Positions 55,155 to 59,690 of a stretch of 64,000 nucleotides of DNA are shown in pieces; position 1 is the first letter of the stretch; every line of letters begins with the position of its first letter. The notes beneath the pieces were generated by a model that was not told the DNA's origin, did not search any database, and saw nothing but the letters and a program-made list of their open reading frames with translations. The stretch lies in contig CM022668.1 of NCBI GenBank assembly GCA_012295275.1, forward strand, positions 8,203,818 to 8,267,817, written 5' to 3'. The translations under genes were made by a program, and so were the position numbers. This DNA comes from Chrysomallon squamiferum (Eukaryota > Mollusca > Gastropoda > Neomphalida > Peltospiridae).

Positions 55155-56243
55155 AATACCTAGGTACACTGGCTAGGTATGTCATGAGGACCGGAGATCC
55201 TCATATTTAAATCTCTCAGGATGGGTGTGAGCAGGAAATGTCAGAATTGGTCCTCCCTTCTTGTCCCTCCCTCCTGAAATAAACAATATCACATCTCAAT
55301 TAATTATAAATAACAAATAGTTAAAAAATATGGAGTCTGATGTCTAATCAAAATGGTTTTAACTTGTATTACAATAATATTACCATTTTCAGATTTTGAT
55401 TAAACATTGGTTTTGTACTTCTAGCTCCATTTTTAAACCATGTAGATCAACATTTAAAAAAAAATGCAGCTTGAAATCCAATGTCTAATCAAAATGATGA
55501 CAGTTTTTGTAATACTAATAATATAACAGGAAATCTATATGGCATTAATTTGTTACTGTTATAAGCAAGAGGTCATTTTTTTTTCCCCAGGCATACAAAT
55601 GCACAGATAATCTTTAATACAGTAATCATTAGGTATTAATGAAGTGTAAAGTTATCTAACACCTTAAGGAGAATTGAACCTGCAGTCTGTCAATCCCCAG
55701 TTAAATTACTTTACCATTCATCATTAGCCAATTTTGCCAACATACTAACAAACAACAGCAAAACACATAAATAAGTTCTTTAAATTATGCATTAACCATC
55801 TTTGGTCTAATCTCATCTTTTGCAACAATATTACTGTACAAATGATTAAGTGTATTGTCAAATGTATAGTGTATCTTTTACAGTGCTGAAAAGAATATAA
55901 AATCAATACCATAAACTTGAATTATCATTCTTACATAGAGATTTACATTTTTCATATGTGACTGTAATCTTATCTCAGCATATATTTTTATTATAATTTC
56001 TAAGTGGATCTGTTTTCAATATTGATTTATCTTGGGTTTTTTTTTCTTTTTGAATCATTGACTTTTTCTCTTTTTTTAAATGATTAATTATTTTATTTAT
56101 TTACCTTAAATCACATTTTTATTAAATTTTACACTAAATTCATGAGTAATGCATTTAAACTGTGCAACTTATTACATTAGTATCTACGAAAAAAAAAACA
56201 ATAATAATAATAATTAAAAAAAATAAATAAAAAAAACAACAAC

Positions 56244-56285
<42 letters not shown>

Positions 56286-58657
56286 AGATAAATAAAAAAA
56301 TAAATAAAAAAATAAATAAAATAAAACAAAATAAAAAATAAGGGACAGTGGGAGAAAGATAATAATTTGAATGGGCTGTTTCAGTTTCCATAAGGTGACA
56401 TGATAAATTAGATATGTGTCAAGTCCTTCATTTATCAAAATAAATGTCCTGATTTTTTTTCACAAAAAATACATTTTTAAGATTTGTTTTTATTGAAATC
56501 TGAGGACACACTCTACCTAAAATGAAACAAAACAAATTATACACTAATATAAATTTTAAAAGTATGGCCATTATAGAGAACTGCTATTTATAACCAAAAG
56601 TTTTAAACAGCAGCAATTACAAGGAAAATAAAATGCTACAAAACAAAGGGGTGAATGCTAGGTACTCTTTCTCAAGCATAAAAGACTAAAAAAAACAGTA
56701 ACAGAGTGTGTGGGTTATTTATTTTAATTAGACTGGCAAGCTGTGCTCTTGATTATATTATGTAAATTGATTCTAAAATCGTATTACAAGTCCATTTTGG
56801 TTTAAATCAGTATACAGGACACATTATAGATGCACGTTATTAATAATAATATGAAAAAGGCATGCAAAAACTTTTGATTAACTAAGCAGTAAATAATATA
56901 AACCTAGATAACGAATTATGATTATGTGAAACAATACTCTTAAAATGTCTTACACTTTCTAATGGGGCTGTTTGTTAAATTAGCTGTATGAAGTTTAGTA
57001 ATGTAATAATTTTAATAAATATCAATACACAACAGACAAAGGATACTGAAGTACAAAAATATTAGTTTATTGCTATAAGTCTTTAAAAAATATAATAATA
57101 ATAAAGAATTAACTTATAAAAATAAAATAAAAAATGAATTATTTACCTGAGAGATAGGCTAGTCTCTCACGGAGAATTGGGACAATATCTGCAGCCTTCA
57201 AACCATCATTCCTCCTTCCTCCTGAAAATAAATCAAATCATATTACAGCCACTAGCTTAAATATATATATATTATCCTCAAGTATATATATAACATTTAT
57301 ATAAATCCATTTAAAATCATTATAAAATACACTATGATTATATGTTAATATCCTTATAATAATTGAAATATTTGATTTACCTAACAATTTTCAAATTTCA
57401 GTGAAGTAAAGTTTCATAAATAATTTGAATAAACCTGTTGAGTTCTCATAATTTTAACATATAGATGTTAATATTTTAATTCTATTTATTCCTAACCTTT
57501 TTATATCTGTTACCCTTTTTTGATATCTAATACTTTTTATTATTAGCTTTCTTTTTTTTTATAACTGCATTACAGTGGGATTAATTTTATGTATTTATAT
57601 AGTTAAAATTTCACTGGAAAAAAATCTTATTTCTTAGCTGTTGGGTTTGCATCATAAGCAATTAAGCATCTAATAATGAGTGAACTGAATGACACCTCAA
57701 AATTTATTTATTTTAACTGTTTAGTTGTTAAAACATTTATTGTATAATGAATTCAAAATGCTATACTTATGACTTCTAATAATAAACCTTTTCAACTGTT
57801 TAAATATTTTGTTAAGATATAGATGTTCAGATAAAACAAACATTGACTGATTAATCATATGATTATTAAGTTGTTTGAAAAAAAAAGGCTTAAGACAGTT
57901 AATGATTTGTACATTCATTGTAAATGCTATTTGTTGCAGTCATATCTATTAATAAATATGATAATAAATCAAAATACACTGAATATTAAGTGAAAAATTA
58001 TATAGAAGTTAAATTTTAATAAAGATGGAAATGTTTAAAAAATAATCTTTATTATTTTGTGAATCCATTATTATTACTGAAAATAGATTAATAATTAACT
58101 GAACACTGTTTTAAATTAAAATTTAATAATGACTGAAAGACTTAAACATTAAAATTTATAATTCTGTGAATCCATTATGATTGCTATCATTAACTGAACA
58201 TTATTTTAAAATATGAAAATATCTGTTATAATTTCTAGTTATATTTATTATATGGTTTTATAATTATTGCAAAAATCCCTAGAGATTTCCGTCGGTGTCT
58301 TATTATTATATTAAGATCAAGGGAAGTAATTCTTCATTTTGTAAAACAATCCTTCATTTTATACGAATGAATCACCAAATAAATATATGTTCGTTATTGC
58401 ATAAAAATTGATTAGATAGTTCTCTTTCGCCCTACTGATCAGTTATCTGACAACATTTTACAGCCGAAACTGAAAGCATAATAAAATTAATCACTGGTGC
58501 CAAAGACAAGGACCATTCCATGATATCTGGCGTCTTTCTTGCGTCTGTCTTTGATAAACATATTCCTAAATATTTTCGAAAAAATCTCACCTGGTCTATA
58601 GTAATACTCCACATCTTTATCGTTTCCTGCTTCTAGCGGCTGCTCTCCTCCGCTCAT
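12048..58657 (-). CDS. Trio: Trio/Kalirin family RhoGEF, 40 exons (5' complete, 3' incomplete)
   Basis: Large multidomain guanine-nucleotide exchange factor for Rho-family GTPases, read as 40 spliced exons on the minus strand. Domains in order (approximate residues): CRAL-TRIO/Sec14 55-185, spectrin-repeat rod 195-1215, DH (RhoGEF) 1248-1425, PH 1437-1550, SH3 1657-1722, then a basic [11 protein letters not shown] segment that follows SH3 in vertebrate Trio and Kalirin. Exon lengths sum to 5400 nt and phases agree at every junction except exons 3 and 35, where one-base shifts are needed. In known relatives DH1-PH1 acts on Rac1/RhoG and drives actin remodelling, axon guidance and synapse growth at the plasma membrane; that role here is inferred from homology. 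Most invertebrates have one Trio-type gene, hence the symbol. The C-terminal GEF2 half is not in view. Family assignment is near certain; Trio versus Kalirin naming is conventional. Confidence 0.95.
12847..12913 (-). CDS. Trio: Trio exon 39 (post-SH3 linker)
   Basis: 67 nt, phase 1 in and 2 out. [20 protein letters not shown] then FR. This is comparable to the SSPGPKR stretch before the RKWLTSPVRRLSSG motif of vertebrates. Acceptor TTTTTAG, donor TTCAG|GTATGA. Confidence 0.9.
13275..13518 (-). CDS. Trio: Trio exon 38 (SH3 domain)
   Basis: 244 nt, phase 0 in and 1 out. [20 protein letters not shown], then [12 protein letters not shown], then [18 protein letters not shown]. This is the SH3 pattern ALYDY-like (VIEDYTA), E..V..GQ.VEVL, and LVP. 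It matches CELTVVIHDFTACNSNELTIRRGQTVEVLE..WCLVRTTDRSPAAEGLVPCGSL. The Trp usually before CLVR is replaced by Val (DVCLIR). Acceptor TTTACAG, donor GAAG|GTAAAT. Confidence 0.95.
15478..15523. repeat. (GT)n microsatellite, interrupted
   Basis: GT run broken once by TCG, located in the intron between exons 37 and 38. Confidence 0.95.
16024..16130. repeat. (AAAT)n then (AAAAT)n microsatellite
   Basis: A poly-A start, then about a dozen AAAT units that become AAAAT units. Confidence 0.96.
17650..17694. repeat. (AAT)n fused to (ATT)n, palindromic
   Basis: About nine AAT units run directly into about six ATT units, giving a self-complementary AT hairpin. Confidence 0.93.
18690..18990. repeat. Degenerate ~39-bp tandem repeat
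   Basis: Repeats of CATGACAAATGCAAATGACAG followed by TGACAAGAAAATACAT, about seven to eight copies with small indels. It lies in the intron between exons 37 and 38. Confidence 0.85.
19535..19615 (-). CDS. Trio: Trio exon 37 (candidate 27-codon exon before SH3)
   Basis: 81 nt, phase 0 to 0, between acceptor ATTGCAG and donor CAG|GTATTG. It encodes [20 protein letters not shown] then DNFLCRQ. I do not recognise this peptide in vertebrate Trio or Kalirin. Its frame-neutral length, clean splice sites, balanced codons in an AT-rich setting and place between exons 36 and 38 make it a likely exon, perhaps a cassette. It could be skipped without changing the frame. Confidence 0.6.
19616..22594. other. 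Intron 36 (about 3.0 kb), with a more complex island
   Basis: 20.4-21.3 kb is less repetitive and slightly more GC-rich than its surroundings and ends in a GC hairpin (21282-21303). On the minus strand 21982-22191 is an open frame of 69 codons without a recognised domain. These could be remnants of a mobile element. No functional gene is supported. Confidence 0.5.
22595..22727 (-). CDS. Trio: Trio exon 36 (Ser/Gly linker)
   Basis: 133 nt, phase 2 in and 0 out. [20 protein letters not shown], then a Thr/Ser-rich run, [12 protein letters not shown]. The vertebrate linker at this place is also Ser/Asp/Gly-rich (SIASRTSQNTLDSDKLSGGC). Probably disordered. Acceptor TTTTCAG, donor AAG|GTAATG. Confidence 0.85.
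22945..23094 (-). CDS. Trio: Trio exon 35 (PH C-terminal helix and linker), apparent frameshift
   Basis: [20 protein letters not shown] then [20 protein letters not shown]. The [12 protein letters not shown] helix is the PH C-terminal helix (vertebrate KQDWIKHIREVIQER). A run of six C (g at 22974-22979) is followed in frame by KTL and TAA. With five C the frame reads LFNSSRASR and joins exon 36 in phase. The exon is 150 nt where 149 is needed. Donor GTCG|GTGAGT. Either an indel in a homopolymer, a consensus error or a true early stop. Confidence 0.82.
23542..23643 (-). CDS. Trio: Trio exon 34 (PH domain)
   Basis: 102 nt, phase 0 to 0. [20 protein letters not shown] then [14 protein letters not shown] matches TSELGVTEHVEGDPCKFALWVGRTPTSDNKIVLK. 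Acceptor GTTCAG, donor AAG|GTTAGT. Confidence 0.96.
24033..24293 (-). CDS. Trio: Trio exon 33 (DH end and PH start)
   Basis: 261 nt, phase 0 to 0, 87 residues. [20 protein letters not shown] ends the DH fold. [12 protein letters not shown] then [20 protein letters not shown] opens the PH domain, matching [38 protein letters not shown]. Acceptor ATAACAG, donor ATG|GTAAGA. Confidence 0.97.
24816..24950 (-). CDS. Trio: Trio exon 32 (DH domain CR3)
   Basis: 135 nt, phase 0 to 0. [20 protein letters not shown] then [20 protein letters not shown] is conserved region 3, the long helix that forms the main GTPase-binding surface. Matches [34 protein letters not shown]. Acceptor TTTACACAG, donor AAG|GTAAGC. 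Confidence 0.97.
25435..25524 (-). CDS. Trio: Trio exon 31 (DH domain)
   Basis: 90 nt, phase 0 to 0. [20 protein letters not shown] then [10 protein letters not shown] matches [31 protein letters not shown]. Acceptor TTCACAG, donor GAG|GTTTGT. Confidence 0.96.
26056..26125 (-). CDS. Trio: Trio exon 30 (DH domain)
   Basis: 70 nt, phase 2 in and 0 out. [20 protein letters not shown] then VTW matches [23 protein letters not shown] almost residue for residue. Acceptor TTTACAG, donor TGG|GTTAGT. Confidence 0.96.
26379..26488 (-). CDS. Trio: Trio exon 29 (DH domain)
   Basis: 110 nt, phase 0 in and 2 out. [20 protein letters not shown] then [16 protein letters not shown] matches the TRIO segment [23 protein letters not shown], DH conserved region 2. 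Acceptor ATTTTCAG, donor AGAGA|GTAAGT. Confidence 0.96.
26721..26787 (-). CDS. Trio: Trio exon 28 (DH domain CR1)
   Basis: 67 nt, phase 2 in and 0 out. [20 protein letters not shown] followed by LK is conserved region 1 of the Dbl-homology fold. It contains the glutamate in the QTER motif that in known RhoGEFs contacts GTPase switch I. Acceptor TTTTAAAG, donor AAG|GTATTT. Confidence 0.96.
27026..27135 (-). CDS. Trio: Trio exon 27 (linker into DH domain)
   Basis: 110 nt, phase 0 in and 2 out. It is charged: [20 protein letters not shown], then [14 protein letters not shown]. The [11 protein letters not shown] run matches EEKRKSARRKE immediately before the vertebrate Trio DH1 domain. The acceptor is TGCAGCAG, a NAGNAG pair, so the first glutamine is optional. 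Donor AGAGA|GTCAGT. Confidence 0.92.
27851..28039 (-). CDS. Trio: Trio exon 26 (last spectrin repeat)
   Basis: 189 nt, phase 0 to 0. [20 protein letters not shown] to [20 protein letters not shown] matches KERVKLLIQLADGFCEKGHAH..VTAVDKRYRDFSLRMEKYRTSLEKALGI. Acceptor TTTATTAG, donor GTG|GTAAGA. Confidence 0.96.
28241..28277. repeat. (CT)n microsatellite in intron 25
   Basis: About eighteen CT dinucleotides followed by a short CA-rich tail. Confidence 0.96.
28773..28895 (-). CDS. Trio: Trio exon 25 (spectrin repeat)
   Basis: 123 nt, phase 0 to 0. [20 protein letters not shown] and [15 protein letters not shown] match ALEWIHDNGEFYLSTHTSTG..ELLKEHEEFQITAK. Acceptor ATCTGCAG, donor AAG|GTTATT. 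Confidence 0.96.
29187..29302 (-). CDS. Trio: Trio exon 24 (spectrin repeat)
   Basis: 116 nt, phase 1 in and 0 out. [20 protein letters not shown] then [18 protein letters not shown] matches ILNELFQRENRVLHYWTMRKRRLDQCQQYVVFERSAKQ. It sits beside a long TAG/TAA triplet array in the upstream intron. Confidence 0.96.
29325..29456. repeat. (TAG)n/(TAA)n/(TAACAA)n array upstream of exon 24
   Basis: About sixteen TAG triplets then TAA triplets then TAACAA hexamers, starting about 25 bp upstream of the exon 24 acceptor on the gene strand. Hydrophobic reading frames here are repeat artefacts. Confidence 0.96.
29622..29733 (-). CDS. Trio: Trio exon 23 (spectrin repeat)
   Basis: 112 nt, phase 0 in and 1 out. 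[20 protein letters not shown] to [10 protein letters not shown] matches ACTLARRNADVFLKYLHRNS..IKAPEQQVK. Acceptor TTCTTCTAG, donor AAAG|GTATAT. Confidence 0.95.
30362..30508 (-). CDS. Trio: Trio exon 22 (spectrin repeat)
   Basis: 147 nt, phase 0 to 0. [20 protein letters not shown] to [13 protein letters not shown] matches [32 protein letters not shown]. Acceptor GAACTAG, donor AAG|GTTGGT. Confidence 0.96.
30535..30760. repeat. Two (AAT)n blocks in intron 21
   Basis: AAT runs at 30535-30583 and 30712-30758 with diverged ATG/ACA triplets between them. Confidence 0.95.
31141..31332 (-). CDS. Trio: Trio exon 21 (spectrin repeat)
   Basis: 192 nt, phase 0 to 0. [20 protein letters not shown] to [15 protein letters not shown] matches KTHQSALQVQQKAEAMLQANHYD..RLKLVNASVAFYKTSEQ. 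Acceptor TTTTGTAG, donor CAG|GTTAGT. Confidence 0.96.
31991..32110 (-). CDS. Trio: Trio exon 20 (spectrin repeat)
   Basis: 120 nt, phase 0 to 0. [20 protein letters not shown] then [20 protein letters not shown] matches [40 protein letters not shown]. Acceptor ATTTCAG, donor GAG|GTAAAA. Confidence 0.96.
32722..32904 (-). CDS. Trio: Trio exon 19 (spectrin repeat)
   Basis: 183 nt, phase 0 to 0. [20 protein letters not shown] to [20 protein letters not shown] and [17 protein letters not shown] matches [36 protein letters not shown]. Acceptor GTGACAG, donor CAG|GTATGA. Confidence 0.95.
33265..33426 (-). CDS. Trio: Trio exon 18 (spectrin repeat)
   Basis: 162 nt, phase 0 to 0, 54 residues. [20 protein letters not shown] to [15 protein letters not shown] aligns with ISDLESWNDELSQQMNDFD..NNLTFDVIHQGQDLLQ. 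Acceptor TTGTTAG, donor CAG|GTATAT. Confidence 0.93.
34218..34333 (-). CDS. Trio: Trio exon 17 (spectrin repeat)
   Basis: 116 nt, phase 1 in and 0 out. [20 protein letters not shown] then [18 protein letters not shown] matches [38 protein letters not shown]. The acceptor TTACAG follows a (ATT)n tract. Donor GAG|GTAAAT. Confidence 0.96.
34346..34386. repeat. (AAT)n at the exon 17 acceptor side
   Basis: About a dozen AAT triplets ending within 20 bp of the exon 17 acceptor; on the gene strand they form the (ATT)n part of its pyrimidine region. Confidence 0.94.
34703..34758. repeat. (AAT)n then (GTA)n/(GTT)n
   Basis: Triplet repeat in the intron between exons 16 and 17. Confidence 0.94.
34934..34989 (-). 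CDS. Trio: Trio exon 16 (short spectrin-repeat exon)
   Basis: 56 nt, phase 2 in and 1 out. It encodes [19 protein letters not shown], equivalent to the vertebrate segment between LIQQLRD and VLQQLDEAQ. Acceptor TTTCTACAG, donor GAGG|GTGAGT. It lies about 11 kb downstream of exon 15 and was accepted because the phases join both sides. Confidence 0.88.
43375..43770. repeat. Degenerate ~75-85-bp tandem repeat in intron 15
   Basis: TAGATATCTTTACTTATT, CTTATTCAAAGACTAAGT and TTAAGTGAATTTTAAAATT recur four to five times between these positions. Old and diverged. Confidence 0.75.
45064..45107. repeat. (CA)n microsatellite in intron 15
   Basis: About twenty-one CA dinucleotides. Confidence 0.96.
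45330..45960. repeat. 33-bp minisatellite in intron 15
   Basis: Unit TACTTTGCAATTCTTAATTA then AAATAGAAATAAA; exact 33-bp steps at 45519 and 45552. Central copies near 45519-45850 are nearly identical, outer copies diverged. It ends about 25 bp from the exon 15 donor. Confidence 0.92.
45985..46154 (-). CDS. Trio: Trio exon 15 (spectrin repeat)
   Basis: 170 nt, phase 0 in and 2 out. [20 protein letters not shown] then [20 protein letters not shown] matches [40 protein letters not shown]. Donor TTGAG|GTAAGT; retention of the 11-kb intron would meet TAA at the donor itself. Confidence 0.95.
46581..46772 (-). CDS. Trio: Trio exon 14 (spectrin repeat; 5' end copied in tandem)
   Basis: 192 nt, phase 0 to 0. 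[20 protein letters not shown] then [20 protein letters not shown] matches [37 protein letters not shown]. The exon's first bases and its TTTTTAG acceptor recur in 45-bp steps upstream in the intron. Donor GAG|GTATTT. Confidence 0.96.
46759..47110. repeat. 45-bp tandem repeat carrying the exon 14 splice acceptor
   Basis: Starts of TTTGTTATTG on the plus strand fall at 46759, 46804, 46849, 46894, 46939, 46984 and 47029, exactly 45 bp apart, then decay to shorter copies. On the gene strand each unit contains TTTGTTTTTAG then AATACAATAACAAA (or AACACAATAACAAA), so the first 14 bases of exon 14 with its acceptor are copied repeatedly into the intron. Confidence 0.95.
47370..47675. repeat. 33-bp minisatellite in intron 13
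   Basis: Unit AATATAATACTATGTATCTA then AAATAATATATAC; CTATGTATCT recurs at 47541, 47574 and 47607, 33 bp apart. Unrelated in sequence to the 33-bp array at 45.3-45.9 kb. Confidence 0.9.
47759..47881 (-). CDS. Trio: Trio exon 13 (spectrin repeat)
   Basis: 123 nt, phase 0 to 0. [20 protein letters not shown] followed by [20 protein letters not shown] matches VLDWIENHGEAFLSKHTGVGKSLHRARALQKRHEDFEEVAQ. Acceptor TTTAAG, donor CAG|GTTAGT. Confidence 0.95.
48205..48435 (-). CDS. Trio: Trio exon 12 (spectrin repeat)
   Basis: 231 nt, phase 0 to 0. It encodes [40 protein letters not shown] and [19 protein letters not shown], close to vertebrate DGKSLLDKLQRPLTPGSSDSLTA..HHVLDVIHEVL..VRLHQRLQLCVFQQDVQQ. 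One of the best conserved parts of the rod. Acceptor GACCAG, donor CAG|GTACAT. Confidence 0.96.
48922..49053 (-). CDS. Trio: Trio exon 11 (spectrin repeat)
   Basis: 132 nt, phase 0 to 0, 44 residues beginning [20 protein letters not shown] and containing [20 protein letters not shown]. Matches SELQDLEDAIHHHQGIYEHITLAYSE in spacing and helix pattern. Acceptor GTTTCAG, donor GAG|GTGAGT. Confidence 0.94.
49422..49691. repeat. 84-bp tandem repeat carrying the exon 10 splice donor
   Basis: CTTGTGAAAC on the plus strand starts at 49431, 49515, 49599 and, in the exon itself, 49683: a constant 84-bp period. On the gene strand each copy holds the last bases of exon 10 (GTTTCACAAGAAAGCAG or a one- to two-base variant) followed by GTGTGTCATTC. 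Three intronic copies follow the real donor. Confidence 0.95.
49671..49862 (-). CDS. Trio: Trio exon 10 (spectrin repeat; 3' end copied in tandem)
   Basis: 192 nt, phase 0 to 0. It encodes [24 protein letters not shown] and [17 protein letters not shown] to FHKKAEQ, aligning to LEQEWKAFAAALDERSTLLDMSSIFHQKAEK. Donor CAG|GTGTGT. The last bases of the exon, with this donor, recur three times downstream in 84-bp steps. Confidence 0.95.
50264..50386 (-). CDS. Trio: Trio exon 9 (spectrin repeat)
   Basis: 123 nt, phase 0 to 0. It reads [20 protein letters not shown] and onward to FATSAV, matching MFDWITHNKGLFLNSYTEIG. Acceptor ATTTCAG, donor GTG|GTGAGT. Confidence 0.96.
50999..51177 (-). CDS. Trio: Trio exon 8 (spectrin repeat)
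   Basis: 179 nt, phase 1 in and 0 out. It encodes [13 protein letters not shown] through [20 protein letters not shown] and [14 protein letters not shown], matching GNADLQ..LHSTRQHLHQMWHVRKLKLDQCFQLRLFEQDAEK. The acceptor AAATAAAAG lacks a pyrimidine tract. A second in-frame acceptor, ATACAG with exon start 51216, would add 13 codons. Donor AAA|GTTTGT. Confidence 0.9.
51534..51762 (-). CDS. Trio: Trio exon 7 (first helical segment after Sec14)
   Basis: 229 nt, phase 0 in and 1 out. Residues about 189-264 begin [19 protein letters not shown] and contain [20 protein letters not shown], matching ELPQDLEGARNMIEEHSQLKKKV of vertebrate Trio. Heptad-like helical sequence opens the spectrin-repeat rod. 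Donor TCTG|GTGAGT. Confidence 0.95.
52264..52377 (-). CDS. Trio: Trio exon 6 (end of CRAL-TRIO)
   Basis: 114 nt, phase 0 to 0. It encodes [19 protein letters not shown] through [19 protein letters not shown]. The FDGxLEYxHExWI motif closes the Trio Sec14 module. Acceptor GTCTACAG, donor CTG|GTAGGA. Confidence 0.95.
52858..52959 (-). CDS. Trio: Trio exon 5 (CRAL-TRIO)
   Basis: 102 nt, phase 0 to 0. It encodes [19 protein letters not shown] followed by [15 protein letters not shown], matching vertebrate HVALIIKPDNFWQKQRTNFGSSKFEFE. Donor GAA|GTAAGA. Confidence 0.96.
54758..54848 (-). CDS. Trio: Trio exon 4 (CRAL-TRIO core)
   Basis: 91 nt, entering at phase 2 and ending at phase 0. It reads [19 protein letters not shown] and continues [10 protein letters not shown], matching the family motif VIVDMRGSKWDSIKPLLKILQ. 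This is the central beta-strand region of the Sec14-like lipid-binding fold. Acceptor TTTTTCAG and donor CAA|GTGAGT are clear. Confidence 0.95.
55043..55151. repeat. (GT)n, a long CA tract beside the exon 3 donor
   Basis: About fifty-four GT dinucleotides with one TT interruption. On the gene strand it is (CA)n beginning 8 nt after the exon 3 donor GT. Confidence 0.97.
55160..55273 (-). CDS. Trio: Trio exon 3 (start of CRAL-TRIO/Sec14), apparent frameshift
   Basis: Encodes [16 protein letters not shown] and onward to YEDLR, the well conserved start of the Trio Sec14 domain. After GATCTCCGG the frame runs into TGA (55182-55180). One frame over, the sequence reads MTYLASVPS and joins exon 4 in phase, so one base appears missing within about 55181-55187. 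The exon is 114 nt where 115 is needed. Donor CCTAG|GTATTT is followed 8 nt later by a long CA tract on this strand. Either a true lesion or a consensus error. Confidence 0.8.
56232..56282. repeat. (AAT)n microsatellite in intron 2
   Basis: ACA triplets pass into about thirteen AAT triplets, flanked by AAAT-rich sequence. Confidence 0.95.
57147..57221 (-). CDS. Trio: Trio exon 2 (pre-Sec14 segment)
   Basis: 75 nt, phase 1 in and 1 out, with acceptor TTTTCAG and donor TCAG|GTAAAT. It encodes [19 protein letters not shown] followed by LAYLSG. This aligns to the vertebrate Trio segment with KAMDVLPILKEKVAYLSG that leads into the CRAL-TRIO domain. Confidence 0.9.
58591..58657 (-). CDS. Trio: Trio exon 1 (start codon, N-terminus)
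   Basis: Begins ATG at 58657-58655 with A at -3. It reads [20 protein letters not shown] then RPG, and ends phase 1 at CCAG|GTGAG. The start is chosen because the reading frame joins exon 2 in phase and continues into the family N-terminal motif. The acidic, tyrosine-rich N-terminus is shorter than the Ala/Gly-rich one of vertebrate Trio. An ATGA overlap with an upstream ORF stop occurs at this codon. Confidence 0.85.
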
Positions 58658-58862
58658 TCTTCATAAATACATGGTTTTGGAGTAAAATTTTCTGCTAAAT
58701 GCATCTTTATCAAACTATAATGTCGGCCATTGTAATAACACAACTTCGTGAATGTTCGTAACGCCTCGCTGCCGATTCGGTGAAATCCGTTGGCTGCTGC
58801 AGGTGCTTGCGCTACATAACAAAGCCAGTTACTCACTGATGCGATCGCCTGCCAAAAAAATT
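58658..58862 (-). promoter_or_regulatory. Trio 5' leader / proximal promoter with CpG-rich patch and upstream AUGs
   Basis: The stretch just upstream of the start codon, mainly 58735-58860, is much richer in G+C and CpG than its surroundings, including GCGATCGC at 58840-58847. This suggests an unmethylated promoter or first exon. No TATA box was assigned. A possible acceptor TTTTGGCAG|GCGATCG near 58850 would allow an upstream non-coding exon. Several upstream AUGs lie in it: ATGTAG at 58817-58812, a six-codon ORF 58730-58710, a 16-codon ORF 58704-58654 that ends over the main start, and others. The start of transcription is not known. Confidence 0.55.
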
Positions 58863-59178
58863 TTTTTTAAAAAAAGAAGAAAAAATAACAAAAAAAACCC
58901 TCCAATACAAACAAACATTAAAACTAATAAAAAGAAAAAGAAACATACAAAATAAAAATAAAACGAAAATAAAATTTAATATTCACATTTATTAATCTAT
59001 ATTATGCGCACTGCCATTATATTCTAAAATTAAGAACAATAAAAGTATCTTAAAACAAAAAGTATATAATAATCGTTACTGCCTATTTAATATAATTATT
59101 ATTATTAGGTCATTGTGTGAGTGATATATGACAGATGTATGAGTGTGTGTATGTATGTGTGAGTATGTGTTTGTGTGC

Positions 59179-59211
<33 letters not shown>

Positions 59212-59399
59212 AATTTGTATATATTTATGAATGCATGTAAATCCGTGTATATATCCGTGTCTATGTTTGTAAGTAAGTATATATATATATATTTATGTGT
59301 GTGGTATGTGTTTGTATGTGTGTTTATGTAGTATGTATGAATGCATGTTACTATGTATGATAGGTACATAGAGTTACAACATTGATTACAATTGTTGTT

Positions 59400-59690
59400 C
59401 TTCTTCTTCTGCTCCTTTGCTAGTTGTTTTTGTTGTTCTTTATCTATTTTCACTACTGCTTCTTCAACTACTACTACTACTAATGCTTCTACTATTACTG
59501 CTAGTACTACAGTACTGCTACTGCTATTGCTACTGTTACCATTACTACTATTACTTCTACTACTAAGGATATTGCTATTACCGCTACTACTACTACCATT
59601 ATTACAGCTAGCTGTCCTCCTACTTCTACTCCTGCTACTAGTACTACTGTTACTATACTATTATAACTATTAATACTTTAACTACTAATA
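59400..59690. repeat. Degenerate triplet (CTA/CTT/TTA) tract
   Basis: Mostly CTA, CTT and TTA triplets with many substitutions over nearly 300 bp, giving a low-complexity poly-Leu/Thr reading frame that is not a gene. Confidence 0.9.

Noticed and set aside
58654-58836. Minus-strand 60-codon frame directly upstream of Trio, as an N-terminal extension or separate gene
   Set aside because: It is in a different frame from Trio, begins with GTG rather than ATG, and ends over the Trio start. Treated as leader with small upstream ORFs.
59076-59453. Minus-strand 125-codon frame rich in Thr/His/Tyr
   Set aside because: Derived from (GT)n and (AT)n repeats and the adjacent triplet tract.
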